A stretch of 38,507 bases of DNA from Clostridia bacterium (GTDB lineage: Bacteria; Bacillota; Clostridia; Christensenellales; Aristaeellaceae), in the NCBI GenBank assembly GCA_030530315.1, contig JAUMVG010000029.1:1-38507 (forward strand), in the 5' to 3' direction. The translations under genes were made by a program, and so were the position numbers. The notes beneath the pieces are model-generated. The model was not told the origin of the DNA. It worked only from the letters and a program-made list of their open reading frames with translations, and ran no database searches. This document shows positions 15,571-23,085 of the stretch, one piece after another (the stretch's first letter is position 1; every line of letters begins with the position of its first letter).

Positions 15571-17712
15571 ATGCCTATTCGGATACTGGACGCCGCGACC
15601 ATCGGAAGGATCGCCGCCGGCGAGGTGGTGGAACGCCCCAGCTCCGTGGTGAAGGAGCTGATGGAGAACGCCATTGACGCCGGTTCCACCGCCATCACCG
15701 TGGAGATCAAGGGCGGCGGCATCGACTACCTGCGCGTCACCGACAACGGATGCGGCATCGAGCCGGGGCAGGTGCGCCTGGCCTTTGAAAACCACGCCAC
15801 CTCCAAGCTGCAAAGCGCGGAACAGCTGGATGACATCCGCACGCTGGGCTTCCGCGGAGAGGCGCTGCCCTCCATCGCGTCGGTCTCCCACGTGGAGATG
15901 ACCACCCGTGCCAGGGGACAGGACACCGGCGTTAAGCTGAACATCGACGGCGGCAAGGACCTGCGGGTCAAGGAGACCGGCTGCCCCGAGGGGACCACCT
16001 TTATCATGAAGGACCTCTTCTACAACCTGCCGGTGCGCCGGGCGTTCCTGAAGAAGCCGAACTACGAGGGCGGCCTCGTGGGAGACGCCGTGGCACGCAT
16101 GATCCTGGGCAACCCCGGCGTCGCGGTGAGGTACATCAACAACGGCAACAACGTCTACCACAGCTTTGGCGACGGCAAGCTGCGACACGCGGTGTTCGCG
16201 GTCTACGGAAAGCCCACCGCGGAGCAGATGGTGGAGGTGGACGCCAGCGAAGGCGGCACTCGCGTCTATGGTTTGATCGGCGTGGGGGAGCTTGCCAAGG
16301 CAACGCGCGCCCATCAGGCGTTTTTCATCAACGGGCGCTCCGTGCGCTGCCCGCTGCTGTCCAGGGCGCTTGAGGAGGTGTGCAGGAGCCGCGTGACCAT
16401 CGGCATGTATCCGATGTGCGCGCTGAACCTCGTGATTCCGCCCACCAGCGTCAATGTGAACGTCCATCCCAACAAGCTGGAGGTCCGCTTCAAGGACGAG
16501 ATCATGATGCGCTCCGTCGCGGAGCGCCTGCTGGCGCAAGCCTTCGAGGGTGAGCACGTCCTCACGCTGGACGGAACCAGCACCGATCGCAGACCTGTGG
16601 AGCGCGTATCCAGCGTACGGGAAATCGTTCCGCTGCCGTCATACCAGACCAGGGAATTGACATCGAGCGCGGCAAAAACTGAAGATGTAGAGTCAAAAAT
16701 AGATATCAACAATGAGAAACAGACCAATATTCCGCTCGACAGCGCTCACGTAGATTCAAAGCCAAATATCGTTTCTTCTGCCGTGCCTTCGCCTGAACAA
16801 GAGGCTTACGACACAGGAAAGGCGAAAAATGCCGCTGATGATACCTCGCAGCCGGGTGTGAAACCAGTTGAAGATACTGGCGCTGCTTCAAATTTCACCT
16901 CGACAAAGCCTGCCACACGTGGCGCGGCCAAGCCAGTTCAATTGGATGTGTTCCGCCAGACAATGCGGGAAGAAATGCAGCGGCTTGGCGGCGCCTCCGA
17001 TGGAACGCTGAGGGAAGGACGCTATGATCTGCCTCTGGACAACCGTAGATCCGAAATCAAAGGCGAAGAAAAGACCGAAGTCGCCTCTATGGAACTGCAT
17101 GTACCCGAAGATTTGCCGGCAAAAGGAACCGCTTCTATGCCCGTGGGCTATCGGGTCATCGGCGTCCTGTTCAACACGTATATATTGATCGAAGCCAACG
17201 ACTCGCTGGTCATGATCGACCAGCACGCCGCCCATGAGCGACTCCAATACGAGAAGTTCATGGCCCAGCTGGAGGCGGGTAGGGGCTCCCAGCAGCTGCT
17301 CACGCCGCTGATCGTGCGCCTGAGCGCCCGGGAACTGGCCCTGATCCAGGAGAATACCGAAGTTTTGAAGGATGCCGGCTACGACGTGGAGCCCTTCGGC
17401 GAGCAGGACATCCAGGTTCGCGCCGTGCCGTTCATACTCGGCCGCGCGGAGCTGAGGCCAGCGTTCATGGACACCATCAACGCGCTGTACCGCATCCGCA
17501 ACGCGACGATCGATGATCGGCGCGCGGAGGTCATGCAGATGGCCTGCAAGAGCGCTGTAAAGGGCGGCGACCCGCTGAGCGAAGCGGAGATCGCGTCGCT
17601 GATCAACCAGATGCTCGAGACCGGAGCGCCGCCGACCTGCCCCCACGGACGCCCGGTGATGAAGTCCGTATCCCGGCGGGAGCTTGAAAAGCTGTTCAAA
17701 CGAATCCAATGA
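15571..17712 (+). CDS. mutL: DNA mismatch repair endonuclease MutL
   Basis: A 713-residue MutL. The N-terminal GHKL ATPase has ELMENAIDAG, DNGCGI and GFRGEAL. A variable linker (about 350-510) is followed by the C-terminal dimerisation domain. That domain carries the nicking-endonuclease motif DQHA(x2)E(x4)E at 550-561, plus ACK at 658-660 and CPHGRP at 690-695, so this is an endonuclease-type MutL as expected where MutH is absent. It nicks the discontinuous strand after MutS recognises a mispair. Bases coding the linker (roughly 16650-17080) are clearly richer in A and T than either side. GGGAGG lies upstream of the ATG. The stop overlaps the miaA start as ATGA. Confidence 0.97.
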   Translation: MPIRILDAATIGRIAAGEVVERPSSVVKELMENAIDAGSTAITVEIKGGGIDYLRVTDNGCGIEPGQVRLAFENHATSKLQSAEQLDDIRTLGFRGEALPSIASVSHVEMTTRARGQDTGVKLNIDGGKDLRVKETGCPEGTTFIMKDLFYNLPVRRAFLKKPNYEGGLVGDAVARMILGNPGVAVRYINNGNNVYHSFGDGKLRHAVFAVYGKPTAEQMVEVDASEGGTRVYGLIGVGELAKATRAHQAFFINGRSVRCPLLSRALEEVCRSRVTIGMYPMCALNLVIPPTSVNVNVHPNKLEVRFKDEIMMRSVAERLLAQAFEGEHVLTLDGTSTDRRPVERVSSVREIVPLPSYQTRELTSSAAKTEDVESKIDINNEKQTNIPLDSAHVDSKPNIVSSAVPSPEQEAYDTGKAKNAADDTSQPGVKPVEDTGAASNFTSTKPATRGAAKPVQLDVFRQTMREEMQRLGGASDGTLREGRYDLPLDNRRSEIKGEEKTEVASMELHVPEDLPAKGTASMPVGYRVIGVLFNTYILIEANDSLVMIDQHAAHERLQYEKFMAQLEAGRGSQQLLTPLIVRLSARELALIQENTEVLKDAGYDVEPFGEQDIQVRAVPFILGRAELRPAFMDTINALYRIRNATIDDRRAEVMQMACKSAVKGGDPLSEAEIASLINQMLETGAPPTCPHGRPVMKSVSRRELEKLFKRIQ

Positions 17713-18692
17713 AGAACGCCATGGAAAAGACGATCCTGCCCGTGGTTGCGGGGCCCACGGCTTCGGGAAAGACGGCCTGCGCTGTGGCGCTGTGCAAGCT
17801 GATCGGCGGAGAGGTGATCTCCGCGGATTCCATGCAGATCTACTCCGGCATGTCGATCCTCTCGGCGATGCCGGGGCCAGAGGAGACCAAGGGCGTGCCG
17901 CACCACCTGATGGGTTGTGTGGATCCCGGCACGAAGTTCTCGGCGGACGCCTATCGGGAGGCTGCAAAAGCCTGCATCGAGGAGGTCCGAGGCAGGGGCT
18001 GTGTTCCCGTGCTGTGCGGCGGCACGGGACTGTACATCGATGCCGTGACCCGGCCCATGAGCTTCTCTCAGCAGAGCGATGAAGCCCTGCACCGGGAATT
18101 GATCGATCTCGCGGCAGAGCCCGACGGAAGGACGCGGCTCCATGCCATGCTCAGCGAGGTGGACCCGGAATCGGCCCGCAGGCTCCACGAAAACGACGTG
18201 CGCCGCGTGGCCCGGGCGATCGAGATCTACCGCCTCACCGGCATAACGCAGACGGAGCACACCCGGCTGGATCGGGCGCGGGAGGGGGATTACCGCGAGG
18301 TACTGTTCGCACTGGACTGGCCCCGGGACGCCCTATACAGCCGCATCGACGCCCGCGTGGAGGAAATGCTGCGCGCGGGACTGGTGGACGAGGTCAAGGC
18401 GCTGATGGCCGACGAAGCCAGCCATCCCACGGCTTGCCAGGCCATCGGCTACAAGGAGATTGCCGAGGCGCTCAACGGCGAAACCTCAATGGAGCGCGCC
18501 GTTTGGCGCACAAAGCAGGCGACGCGCAACCTGGCCAAGCGGCAGCTGACCTGGTTCCGGCGCGACCCAAGGGTCATCTGGCTGGACGCCGTGGGCAAAA
18601 CCGCCGAGGAACTGGCTGAACAGATGCGGGATCTGCTGGTCGAGCGCTTCGGCAGTCAGTATTTCGGAAATCGTGACAATGAAGATATTTGA
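17709..18692 (+). CDS. miaA: tRNA dimethylallyltransferase MiaA
   Basis: A 327-residue enzyme that transfers a dimethylallyl group from DMAPP to N6 of A37 in UNN-reading tRNAs, giving the i6A that MiaB then methylthiolates. The P-loop is GPTASGKT (15-22). The family motif ISADSMQIYSGM follows, then GGTGLYIDAV and the C-terminal QAIGYKEIAEAL...TRNLAKRQLTWFRRD. ATG 17709 overlaps the mutL stop by four bases; an in-frame Met lies four codons further on. In Bacillus and many Clostridia hfq follows miaA; here a ZnuA-like lipoprotein gene overlaps its end instead. Confidence 0.97.
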   Translation: MKNAMEKTILPVVAGPTASGKTACAVALCKLIGGEVISADSMQIYSGMSILSAMPGPEETKGVPHHLMGCVDPGTKFSADAYREAAKACIEEVRGRGCVPVLCGGTGLYIDAVTRPMSFSQQSDEALHRELIDLAAEPDGRTRLHAMLSEVDPESARRLHENDVRRVARAIEIYRLTGITQTEHTRLDRAREGDYREVLFALDWPRDALYSRIDARVEEMLRAGLVDEVKALMADEASHPTACQAIGYKEIAEALNGETSMERAVWRTKQATRNLAKRQLTWFRRDPRVIWLDAVGKTAEELAEQMRDLLVERFGSQYFGNRDNEDI

Positions 18693-19665
18693 TAATCGAA
18701 GAGAAGCCGCCCGAGGACGGCAAAAAATCGCGGCCATCCCGTTGATCCTGGCACTCGCGCTGTGCCTCGCGGGCTGTCGTCCGCTGGTTAGCGACGCGCC
18801 AAAGGTCATCTCCGTCTATGCGACCTTCTATCCGATCTATACGCTGACGGATGCCGTCATTCGGGAGGTTCCGGACGCGGAGCTGCACTGCCTGGTCCAG
18901 CCGCAGGACGGCTGTCTGCGGAACTACCAGCTCTCGGATTGGGACCTTTACCTGCTGGCTGCCGGCGCTGACGCCGTGGTCATGGGCGGCAGGGGCCTCG
19001 AGAGCTTCGAGAGCGCGCTGTTCAACTGGGGCGATCGCGGTCCCGCGGTATCGGCGGTGCTGTACAACCTGGAGCTCTACAACCAGCAGGACGCCGCGAA
19101 CGGCGAGCAGGAATCCCACCTGAGCGGCGCAAACCCGCATCTGTACATGTCTTTGGAAGGCGCCGCGCAGATCATAGACAGCCTTTACGCGACGCTTCTC
19201 TCGCTGGATCCGGACTATGGCGAGCTGTACGCGAAGAACGCGGAAGCCGCCAGGGCCCGGTTGTCCGCGCTGCTCGAGGAGCAGCGTACAGCGCTCGCGC
19301 CGCTTGCCGGCAGACGCGTGATCCTGATGAATGAAGCGCTGATCTACGCGGCGCAGGACTACGGCCTCACAGCGGCGGATTGGATCGACCGGGAGAGCGG
19401 CGAGGGCATGGGCGACCGGGAAATCGAAGCGCTCCTGGAGCGGCTGAGCGACGCGGAAGCAAAGGTCGTCCTGATCGAGCGGCAGGCCCCGCAGGCGCTC
19501 GTGGAGGCGCTGGAAGGCGCGGGCTTCGCAGTGGCGCGGCTGGACGTGATGTCCACGCATCGAGAAGGCGAAGGCTTCGACACATATCTGGAAATTCAGC
19601 GCGCGAACGCGCAGAGCATCCTTGCGGCATTTGACCGCGCGGACGGCCTGGAGGGTGAAGATTGA
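18679..19665 (+). CDS. ZnuA/TroA-like metal-binding lipoprotein with altered metal ligands
   Basis: A 328-residue extracytoplasmic lipoprotein. A signal peptide ends in lipobox LAGC (Cys33). The fold reads as the zinc/manganese-binding family: VYATFYPIYTLTDAV, then CLRNYQLSDWDLYLLAAGADAVVMGGRGLESF, a short acidic/polar loop, SHLSGANPHLYMSL, a long helix, and EALIYAAQDYGL. Family members bind metal through three His and an Asp/Glu. Here the first position, usually H in CLHDYQL or PHxYEP, reads Arg81-Asn82; the second, His154 (NPH), is kept; the third, usually H in HEAF/HAAF, is Asn218. Glu267 and Asp289 remain. It may bind another ligand or no metal. No cognate permease or ATPase is adjacent. 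ATG 18679 overlaps miaA by 14 bases and has only a weak ribosome site. Confidence 0.85.
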   Translation: MKIFDNRREAARGRQKIAAIPLILALALCLAGCRPLVSDAPKVISVYATFYPIYTLTDAVIREVPDAELHCLVQPQDGCLRNYQLSDWDLYLLAAGADAVVMGGRGLESFESALFNWGDRGPAVSAVLYNLELYNQQDAANGEQESHLSGANPHLYMSLEGAAQIIDSLYATLLSLDPDYGELYAKNAEAARARLSALLEEQRTALAPLAGRRVILMNEALIYAAQDYGLTAADWIDRESGEGMGDREIEALLERLSDAEAKVVLIERQAPQALVEALEGAGFAVARLDVMSTHREGEGFDTYLEIQRANAQSILAAFDRADGLEGED

Positions 19666-20108
19666 AGCAGGTAACCATTTATACGGACGGCGCGTGCTCC
19701 GGCAATCCCGGACCGGGCGGCTGGGGCGCTATACTGATGTTCAAGGACAAAAAGCTGGAGATCTCAGGCTACGAGGCGCACACCACCAATAACCGCATGG
19801 AACTGATGGCACCCATCCAGGCCCTTGCGAGGCTCAAGGAGCCCTGTGAGGTCAACGTGTACTCCGACAGCGCCTATCTGGTCAATGCCTTTCAGAAGCA
19901 CTGGCTGGACAGCTGGCAGCGCCGGAACTGGATCAAGAGCGACAAGAAGCCCGTCGAAAACCAGGACCTCTGGCAGGAGCTATTGAAGTTCACGGCGGTG
20001 CACAGCATTCACTGGATCAAGGTGAAAGGCCACGCCGACAATCCCTACAACAATCGATGCGACGAGCTGGCCACCGGTGAAATCAAGCAGCATCACATCA
20101 GAATCTGA
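19662..20108 (+). CDS. rnhA: Ribonuclease HI
   Basis: A 148-residue type 1 RNase H that degrades the RNA strand of RNA/DNA hybrids (R-loops, primers). The catalytic residues are in place: Asp9 (YTDGACSGNPG), Glu47 (NNRMELMA), Asp69 (YSDSAYL) and Asp134 (RCDELA), with His124 in the flexible loop (VKGHADNPYNN). The basic protrusion WQRRNWIKSDKKPVEN is present, as in Escherichia coli RNase HI. The start is the TTG at 19662, seven bases after GGAGGG, overlapping the stop of the lipoprotein gene by four bases. It ends the ten-gene plus-strand run and is followed by a strong hairpin terminator. Confidence 0.97.
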   Translation: MKQVTIYTDGACSGNPGPGGWGAILMFKDKKLEISGYEAHTTNNRMELMAPIQALARLKEPCEVNVYSDSAYLVNAFQKHWLDSWQRRNWIKSDKKPVENQDLWQELLKFTAVHSIHWIKVKGHADNPYNNRCDELATGEIKQHHIRI

Positions 20109-20154
20109 ATGAATTGATCGCCGCACAGCCCCTTAAGGCCCGGAGTTGAATAAA

Positions 20155-20202
20155 AACTGCGCGGAGAATCGGCTTGGTTGACAGCCGGTTCTCCGCGCAG
20201 TT
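20155..20202. terminator. 20-bp stem terminator between convergent rnhA and recombinase genes
   Basis: Bases 20155-20174 pair with 20183-20202 with a single G-T wobble and an 8-base loop. On the minus strand the stem is followed by TTTTTATTC, a good U-tract, so it terminates the recombinase transcript; from the other side it probably also stops the rnhA message. Confidence 0.8.
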
Positions 20203-20207
20203 CTGGT

Positions 20208-20284
20208 ATTCTGATTGAGAATACGGGTACTTTGGTGGCGCCGATTCAGTCGAACGCACCATTACCAAATCCACCAATCAGAAT
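20208..20284. repeat. Nested inverted repeats beside the tyrosine recombinase gene
   Basis: ATTCTGATTG (20208-20217) is the exact reverse complement of CAATCAGAAT (20275-20284). Inside, TTTGGT (20231-20236) matches ACCAAA (20264-20269). The right arm ends 10 bases from the recombinase stop codon. It could be a recombination site, a structured 3' end, or chance. Confidence 0.5.
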
Positions 20285-20293
20285 GAGGATTCC

Positions 20294-21364
20294 TCAGTCG
20301 TCCCGCGAGTCCTCCGGCGAATCCTCGCGCAGATGGACTTTTTGCGCGGCCATCCGCCGCCGATCGTCGGACATGGCGGCATAGTGCTTGCGCGTGGTGT
20401 TGACGTCGCTGTGGCCCAGCACATCCGCCACCAGGTAGATGTCGCCGGTCTCGTGGTAAAGATTGGTGCCGAAGGTACTGCGCAGCTTGTGGGGACTGAG
20501 ATGCTTCTTCAGCGGCGCGGCCAGCGTGGCGTATTTCTTGACCATCATCTGCACGGCGCGGACGGAGATGCGCTTGTTCTGCAGCGACAAAAACAGAGCG
20601 TCCTCGCTGCCGGGCAGCGCGGTCATCTCACGGCGCAGCTTCAAATAATCCTTCAAGACGTCGGCAACCTCGTCCGGAAAGTACAGTATGGCCTGGTTGC
20701 CGCCCTTGCGCGTTACGAGAAAGGCGTTCAGGGAGAAGTCAATATCGTCGATATTGATGCCCACCAACTCGCTGACGCGGATCCCGGTGCCCAAAAACAG
20801 GGTCAGAATGGCCAAATCCCGGGCTTTTGTATGGTCATTGTACTTTTTCTGGCGCTCCGACAGCTTGTCGCCGGATTCCACCAGGTCCAGCATGCGCGCG
20901 ACTTCGTCGATCTCCAGGCGAATGATCGGCTTCTGCCTGCGCTTGGGCATGTCCACCAGCGCGGCAGGGTCGGCGTCGATATAGCCGTTCTTATACAGGA
21001 ATTTGTAAAAACTGCGTAAAGATGACAACTTGCGCATTTTGCCCAAATTCTCGTTGGAATATTCAACATCATCCTTGACGTAAAGGCCGAGGTAGTCCAG
21101 GTACATGTAGATGTCCCGGGAGGTAACCTTGCTGAGATCGGCGGCATCGAGTTCGAAGGGCGCCTTGCCGGAGAACCTCGGGTGTTCGGACGTCAGGTAG
21201 CTGAAGAACAGCTTGAGGTCGCACGCGTAGGCGTAGCGCGTCAGAGGCTGCGTGGTTGAATCAATGGCGTTGATAAAGTCAAAGCAGACGCCAGGCAATT
21301 CACGAAGTATGGAGCGCGTCAGCAGTTGAAGCTCCTTGGCGCGTTCTTCGGCGTAAGCGGGCAT
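20294..21364 (-). CDS. Tyrosine recombinase (XerC/XerD-like integrase)
   Basis: A 356-residue tyrosine recombinase with all active-site residues: Arg196 (GTGIRVSEL), Lys220 (TRKGGNQ), His292 and Arg295 (LSPHKLRSTF), His318 (LGHSDVNTT) and the nucleophile Tyr328 (RKHYA). The N-terminal SAM-like DNA-binding domain (about 15-130) is somewhat longer than in XerC/XerD (about 300 residues), and there is a charged tail REDSPEDSRDD. It is a housekeeping-like integrase in base composition, not obviously phage-borne. It could resolve chromosome dimers or act on a local site such as the inverted repeat just downstream. GGGAGG precedes ATG 21364. It lies downstream of the Cys-rich gene cluster on the same strand; the 142-base gap between holds two hairpins (21446-21484 and 21403-21422). 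Confidence 0.92.
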   Translation of the reverse strand: MPAYAEERAKELQLLTRSILRELPGVCFDFINAIDSTTQPLTRYAYACDLKLFFSYLTSEHPRFSGKAPFELDAADLSKVTSRDIYMYLDYLGLYVKDDVEYSNENLGKMRKLSSLRSFYKFLYKNGYIDADPAALVDMPKRRQKPIIRLEIDEVARMLDLVESGDKLSERQKKYNDHTKARDLAILTLFLGTGIRVSELVGINIDDIDFSLNAFLVTRKGGNQAILYFPDEVADVLKDYLKLRREMTALPGSEDALFLSLQNKRISVRAVQMMVKKYATLAAPLKKHLSPHKLRSTFGTNLYHETGDIYLVADVLGHSDVNTTRKHYAAMSDDRRRMAAQKVHLREDSPEDSRDD

Positions 21365-21402
21365 TGTGGGCTGTCCTCCCGGCCAAACAGGCCATATCTT
21401 TT

Positions 21403-21484
21403 CGCAAAAGCTGCCTTTTGCGCATAGTTAAATGAAGCGATAAGGTGCCGGCGCGATCATTCCCCAAGCTGCCGAGCGCCGGCA
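21403..21484 (-). other. Hairpins between the Cys-repeat microprotein gene and the recombinase gene
   Basis: TGCCGGCGC (21446-21454) pairs with GCGCCGGCA (21476-21484), and CGCAAAAG (21403-21410) pairs with CTTTTGCG (21415-21422) around a CTGC loop. Neither has a clear U-tract on the minus strand. They may be weak terminators or RNA-processing signals separating the two genes. Confidence 0.4.
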
Positions 21485-21506
21485 ATCGGCTTGCCCAAGG
21501 CGGGCC

Positions 21507-21761
21507 CTATTCCTCTTTGAAGCAGTCGAACGGCGTGTCCTCTTCGGCGATCTCCCTGAGATCCTGCCGTAGCTGTTCGTATGTCTCTGTGGCAGTGCCG
21601 TCTTCGATGATCTCATCGATCTCGATGGCCCTGTAATCCGCGCCGGTCTTCAGGCATTCCATGCAGTTGTCGCAGATCTTGTCCGGGTTCAGGTCGCAGC
21701 GGTTGCATTCTCCGCAATCGTCGCAGACCTTGTTCTCATCGAGCACGCAGTATTTCGTCAT
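21507..21761 (-). CDS. Small cysteine-repeat protein of unknown function
   Basis: An 84-residue acidic protein. The first 36 residues hold eight cysteines (5, 13, 16, 19, 22, 30, 33, 36). They form two near-identical units, KVCDDCGEC and KICDNCMEC, 17 residues apart, each CxxCxxC; Cys13-16-19-22 resembles the spacing of a ferredoxin-type cluster. The C-terminal half is an acidic helix (EIDEIIEDGTATETYEQLRQDLREIAEED) ending DCFKEE. I cannot name its function; zinc or iron-sulfur binding is inferred from spacing only. I recall similar small Cys-repeat proteins as common uncharacterised genes in Clostridia. A GGGGAGG lies about 11 bases before ATG 21761. It follows the DUF6062 gene by 29 bases, so they are probably co-transcribed. 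Confidence 0.8.
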   Translation of the reverse strand: MTKYCVLDENKVCDDCGECNRCDLNPDKICDNCMECLKTGADYRAIEIDEIIEDGTATETYEQLRQDLREIAEEDTPFDCFKEE

Positions 21762-21790
21762 AGGATCAATGCCTCCCCTGACGGCCCCCG

Positions 21791-22546
21791 TCAGTCCTCC
21801 ACGACCACCTGGTGGCTCAGCTTGTTCACAGAGCGCTTCACGGCATCCTTGCTGGTGCCCCAGGGCTTGTCCTGGTTGCGATAGTCAAACTTGTTGGTGA
21901 ACCATTCCAACTCGCCGGAGAGCCGTTCGAAGTTCTTCACCTCGAGCTCCGTCAGCGTGTCCACGAATCTCTTCAGGACCTCACCGGACAGATGCTTCGG
22001 CGCCATCTCCAGCGCCTGGGCGTAATGCTTCAAGCACATGCCCTTCGACTCGGAAAACACCTTCGGAAACTCCGCCTCATGCTTGTACATGTACAGCAGC
22101 GTGTAGACATAGCGCTCCATGTTCTGGCTGAGGCGCTCGCACAGCAGGCACCGGGTCTCCAGGTCGCGCACCTCGCCGGCGGCCTCCGCGAGCCCCGCGC
22201 CCTTCTGTCCGCCCAGCCGCTTGAAGATCGGCTTTCCGGCCTCCGCGGCCGCGGCGTCCCTCGCGCGCTTGGCGTTTTCCCGGAGCGTATCGATGGTTTC
22301 CTTCATATATGTATGGGTCATCAGCGCCAGACCCAGGCGATTGCCCGCGTCATACATCATCTTGAAGTGCCCTGCGCAGAAGCCCTTCTTGTTGACCTCG
22401 ATGCGCTGGCTCGGCTCCATCACCGATTCACCGAGAAAATAGTCCACGCTGGACGCTTCGACCTTCGTGTTCAAAAGGCACAGCGGGCATTCGCAGTCCT
22501 GCCTGTAGCTCTCCCAAATCGGCGCGGTATCGATGTGCTGCTTCAT
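21791..22546 (-). CDS. DUF6062-like protein with two CxxC...CxxH modules
   Basis: A 251-residue soluble, mostly helical protein resembling the DUF6062 family found in Clostridia. It contains two similar modules. Module 1 has Cys20-x2-Cys23 and Cys57-x2-His60 (CPLC, CAGH). Module 2 has Cys133-x2-Cys136 and Cys171-x2-His174 (CLLC, CLKH). The spacing within each is 33-34 residues, so the protein looks like a duplicated C3H zinc-binding unit. Function is unknown. A GTG at 22555 is also open, but AGGGAG is only one base from it and about ten from the ATG at 22546, which is therefore preferred. It sits in a minus-strand run of Cys-rich genes. Confidence 0.8.
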   Translation of the reverse strand: MKQHIDTAPIWESYRQDCECPLCLLNTKVEASSVDYFLGESVMEPSQRIEVNKKGFCAGHFKMMYDAGNRLGLALMTHTYMKETIDTLRENAKRARDAAAAEAGKPIFKRLGGQKGAGLAEAAGEVRDLETRCLLCERLSQNMERYVYTLLYMYKHEAEFPKVFSESKGMCLKHYAQALEMAPKHLSGEVLKRFVDTLTELEVKNFERLSGELEWFTNKFDYRNQDKPWGTSKDAVKRSVNKLSHQVVVED

Positions 22547-22603
22547 GGCGTTCACGCTCCCTGCCCTTTATTTTAGCAGATTTTTCGGCAAAGCACAATC
22601 ACT

Positions 22604-23017
22604 TTATGCCTTCTGCTTGAAGGCATGTCGGCACTTGCCGCAGGTGACCGTCACCTCGCCCACCTTTCTGGGCAGGCGCAGCAGCGCGTGGCACTCCGGA
22701 CACTTGAAATACTTGTATTTGCGCATGTTCTTCGTGCGATTGATGAACTGCTGAACGCTGGCCCTCGCCTTGCGCCAGGCCTCCGTAAACTTCACGTTCT
22801 CCTGATAGCGCTTCTCCAGGTTCCTGGACAGCATGCGCCAAAGGCAGATGATATAACACGCCAGGCCGATCAGGTTCAGCAGGCCGAAGCGCAGCAGGCT
22901 CCCCAGCATGGAGAGCACCACACCGCCGATCAACAATGCCAGCGACAGTTCGTCCGCGCCGCGGCGGCCGGTCATCAGCTTCCTGAATCCTTCCCTGAGC
23001 TTCTGCATAAAGGACAT
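22604..23017 (-). CDS. Membrane protein with C-terminal zinc ribbon
   Basis: A 137-residue protein. A basic N-terminus (1-22) is followed by two hydrophobic helices (about 25-42 and 44-62), a basic, helix-forming middle (63-100) and a C-terminal zinc ribbon with Cys106, Cys109, Cys126, Cys129 (CPEC...CGKC). The ribbon is predicted to be cytoplasmic. I do not recognise a named family and assign no function. GGAGGG lies six bases before ATG 23017. It is preceded by the J-domain protein gene and followed by the DUF6062 gene, all on the minus strand. Confidence 0.8.
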   Translation of the reverse strand: MSFMQKLREGFRKLMTGRRGADELSLALLIGGVVLSMLGSLLRFGLLNLIGLACYIICLWRMLSRNLEKRYQENVKFTEAWRKARASVQQFINRTKNMRKYKYFKCPECHALLRLPRKVGEVTVTCGKCRHAFKQKA

Positions 23018-23085
23018 TTTAAACCCTCCTGTTTAATTGGTTTCCCGGAAATTCAACTAAAGGCTGTCCAGGGCGTCTCGGCGCA

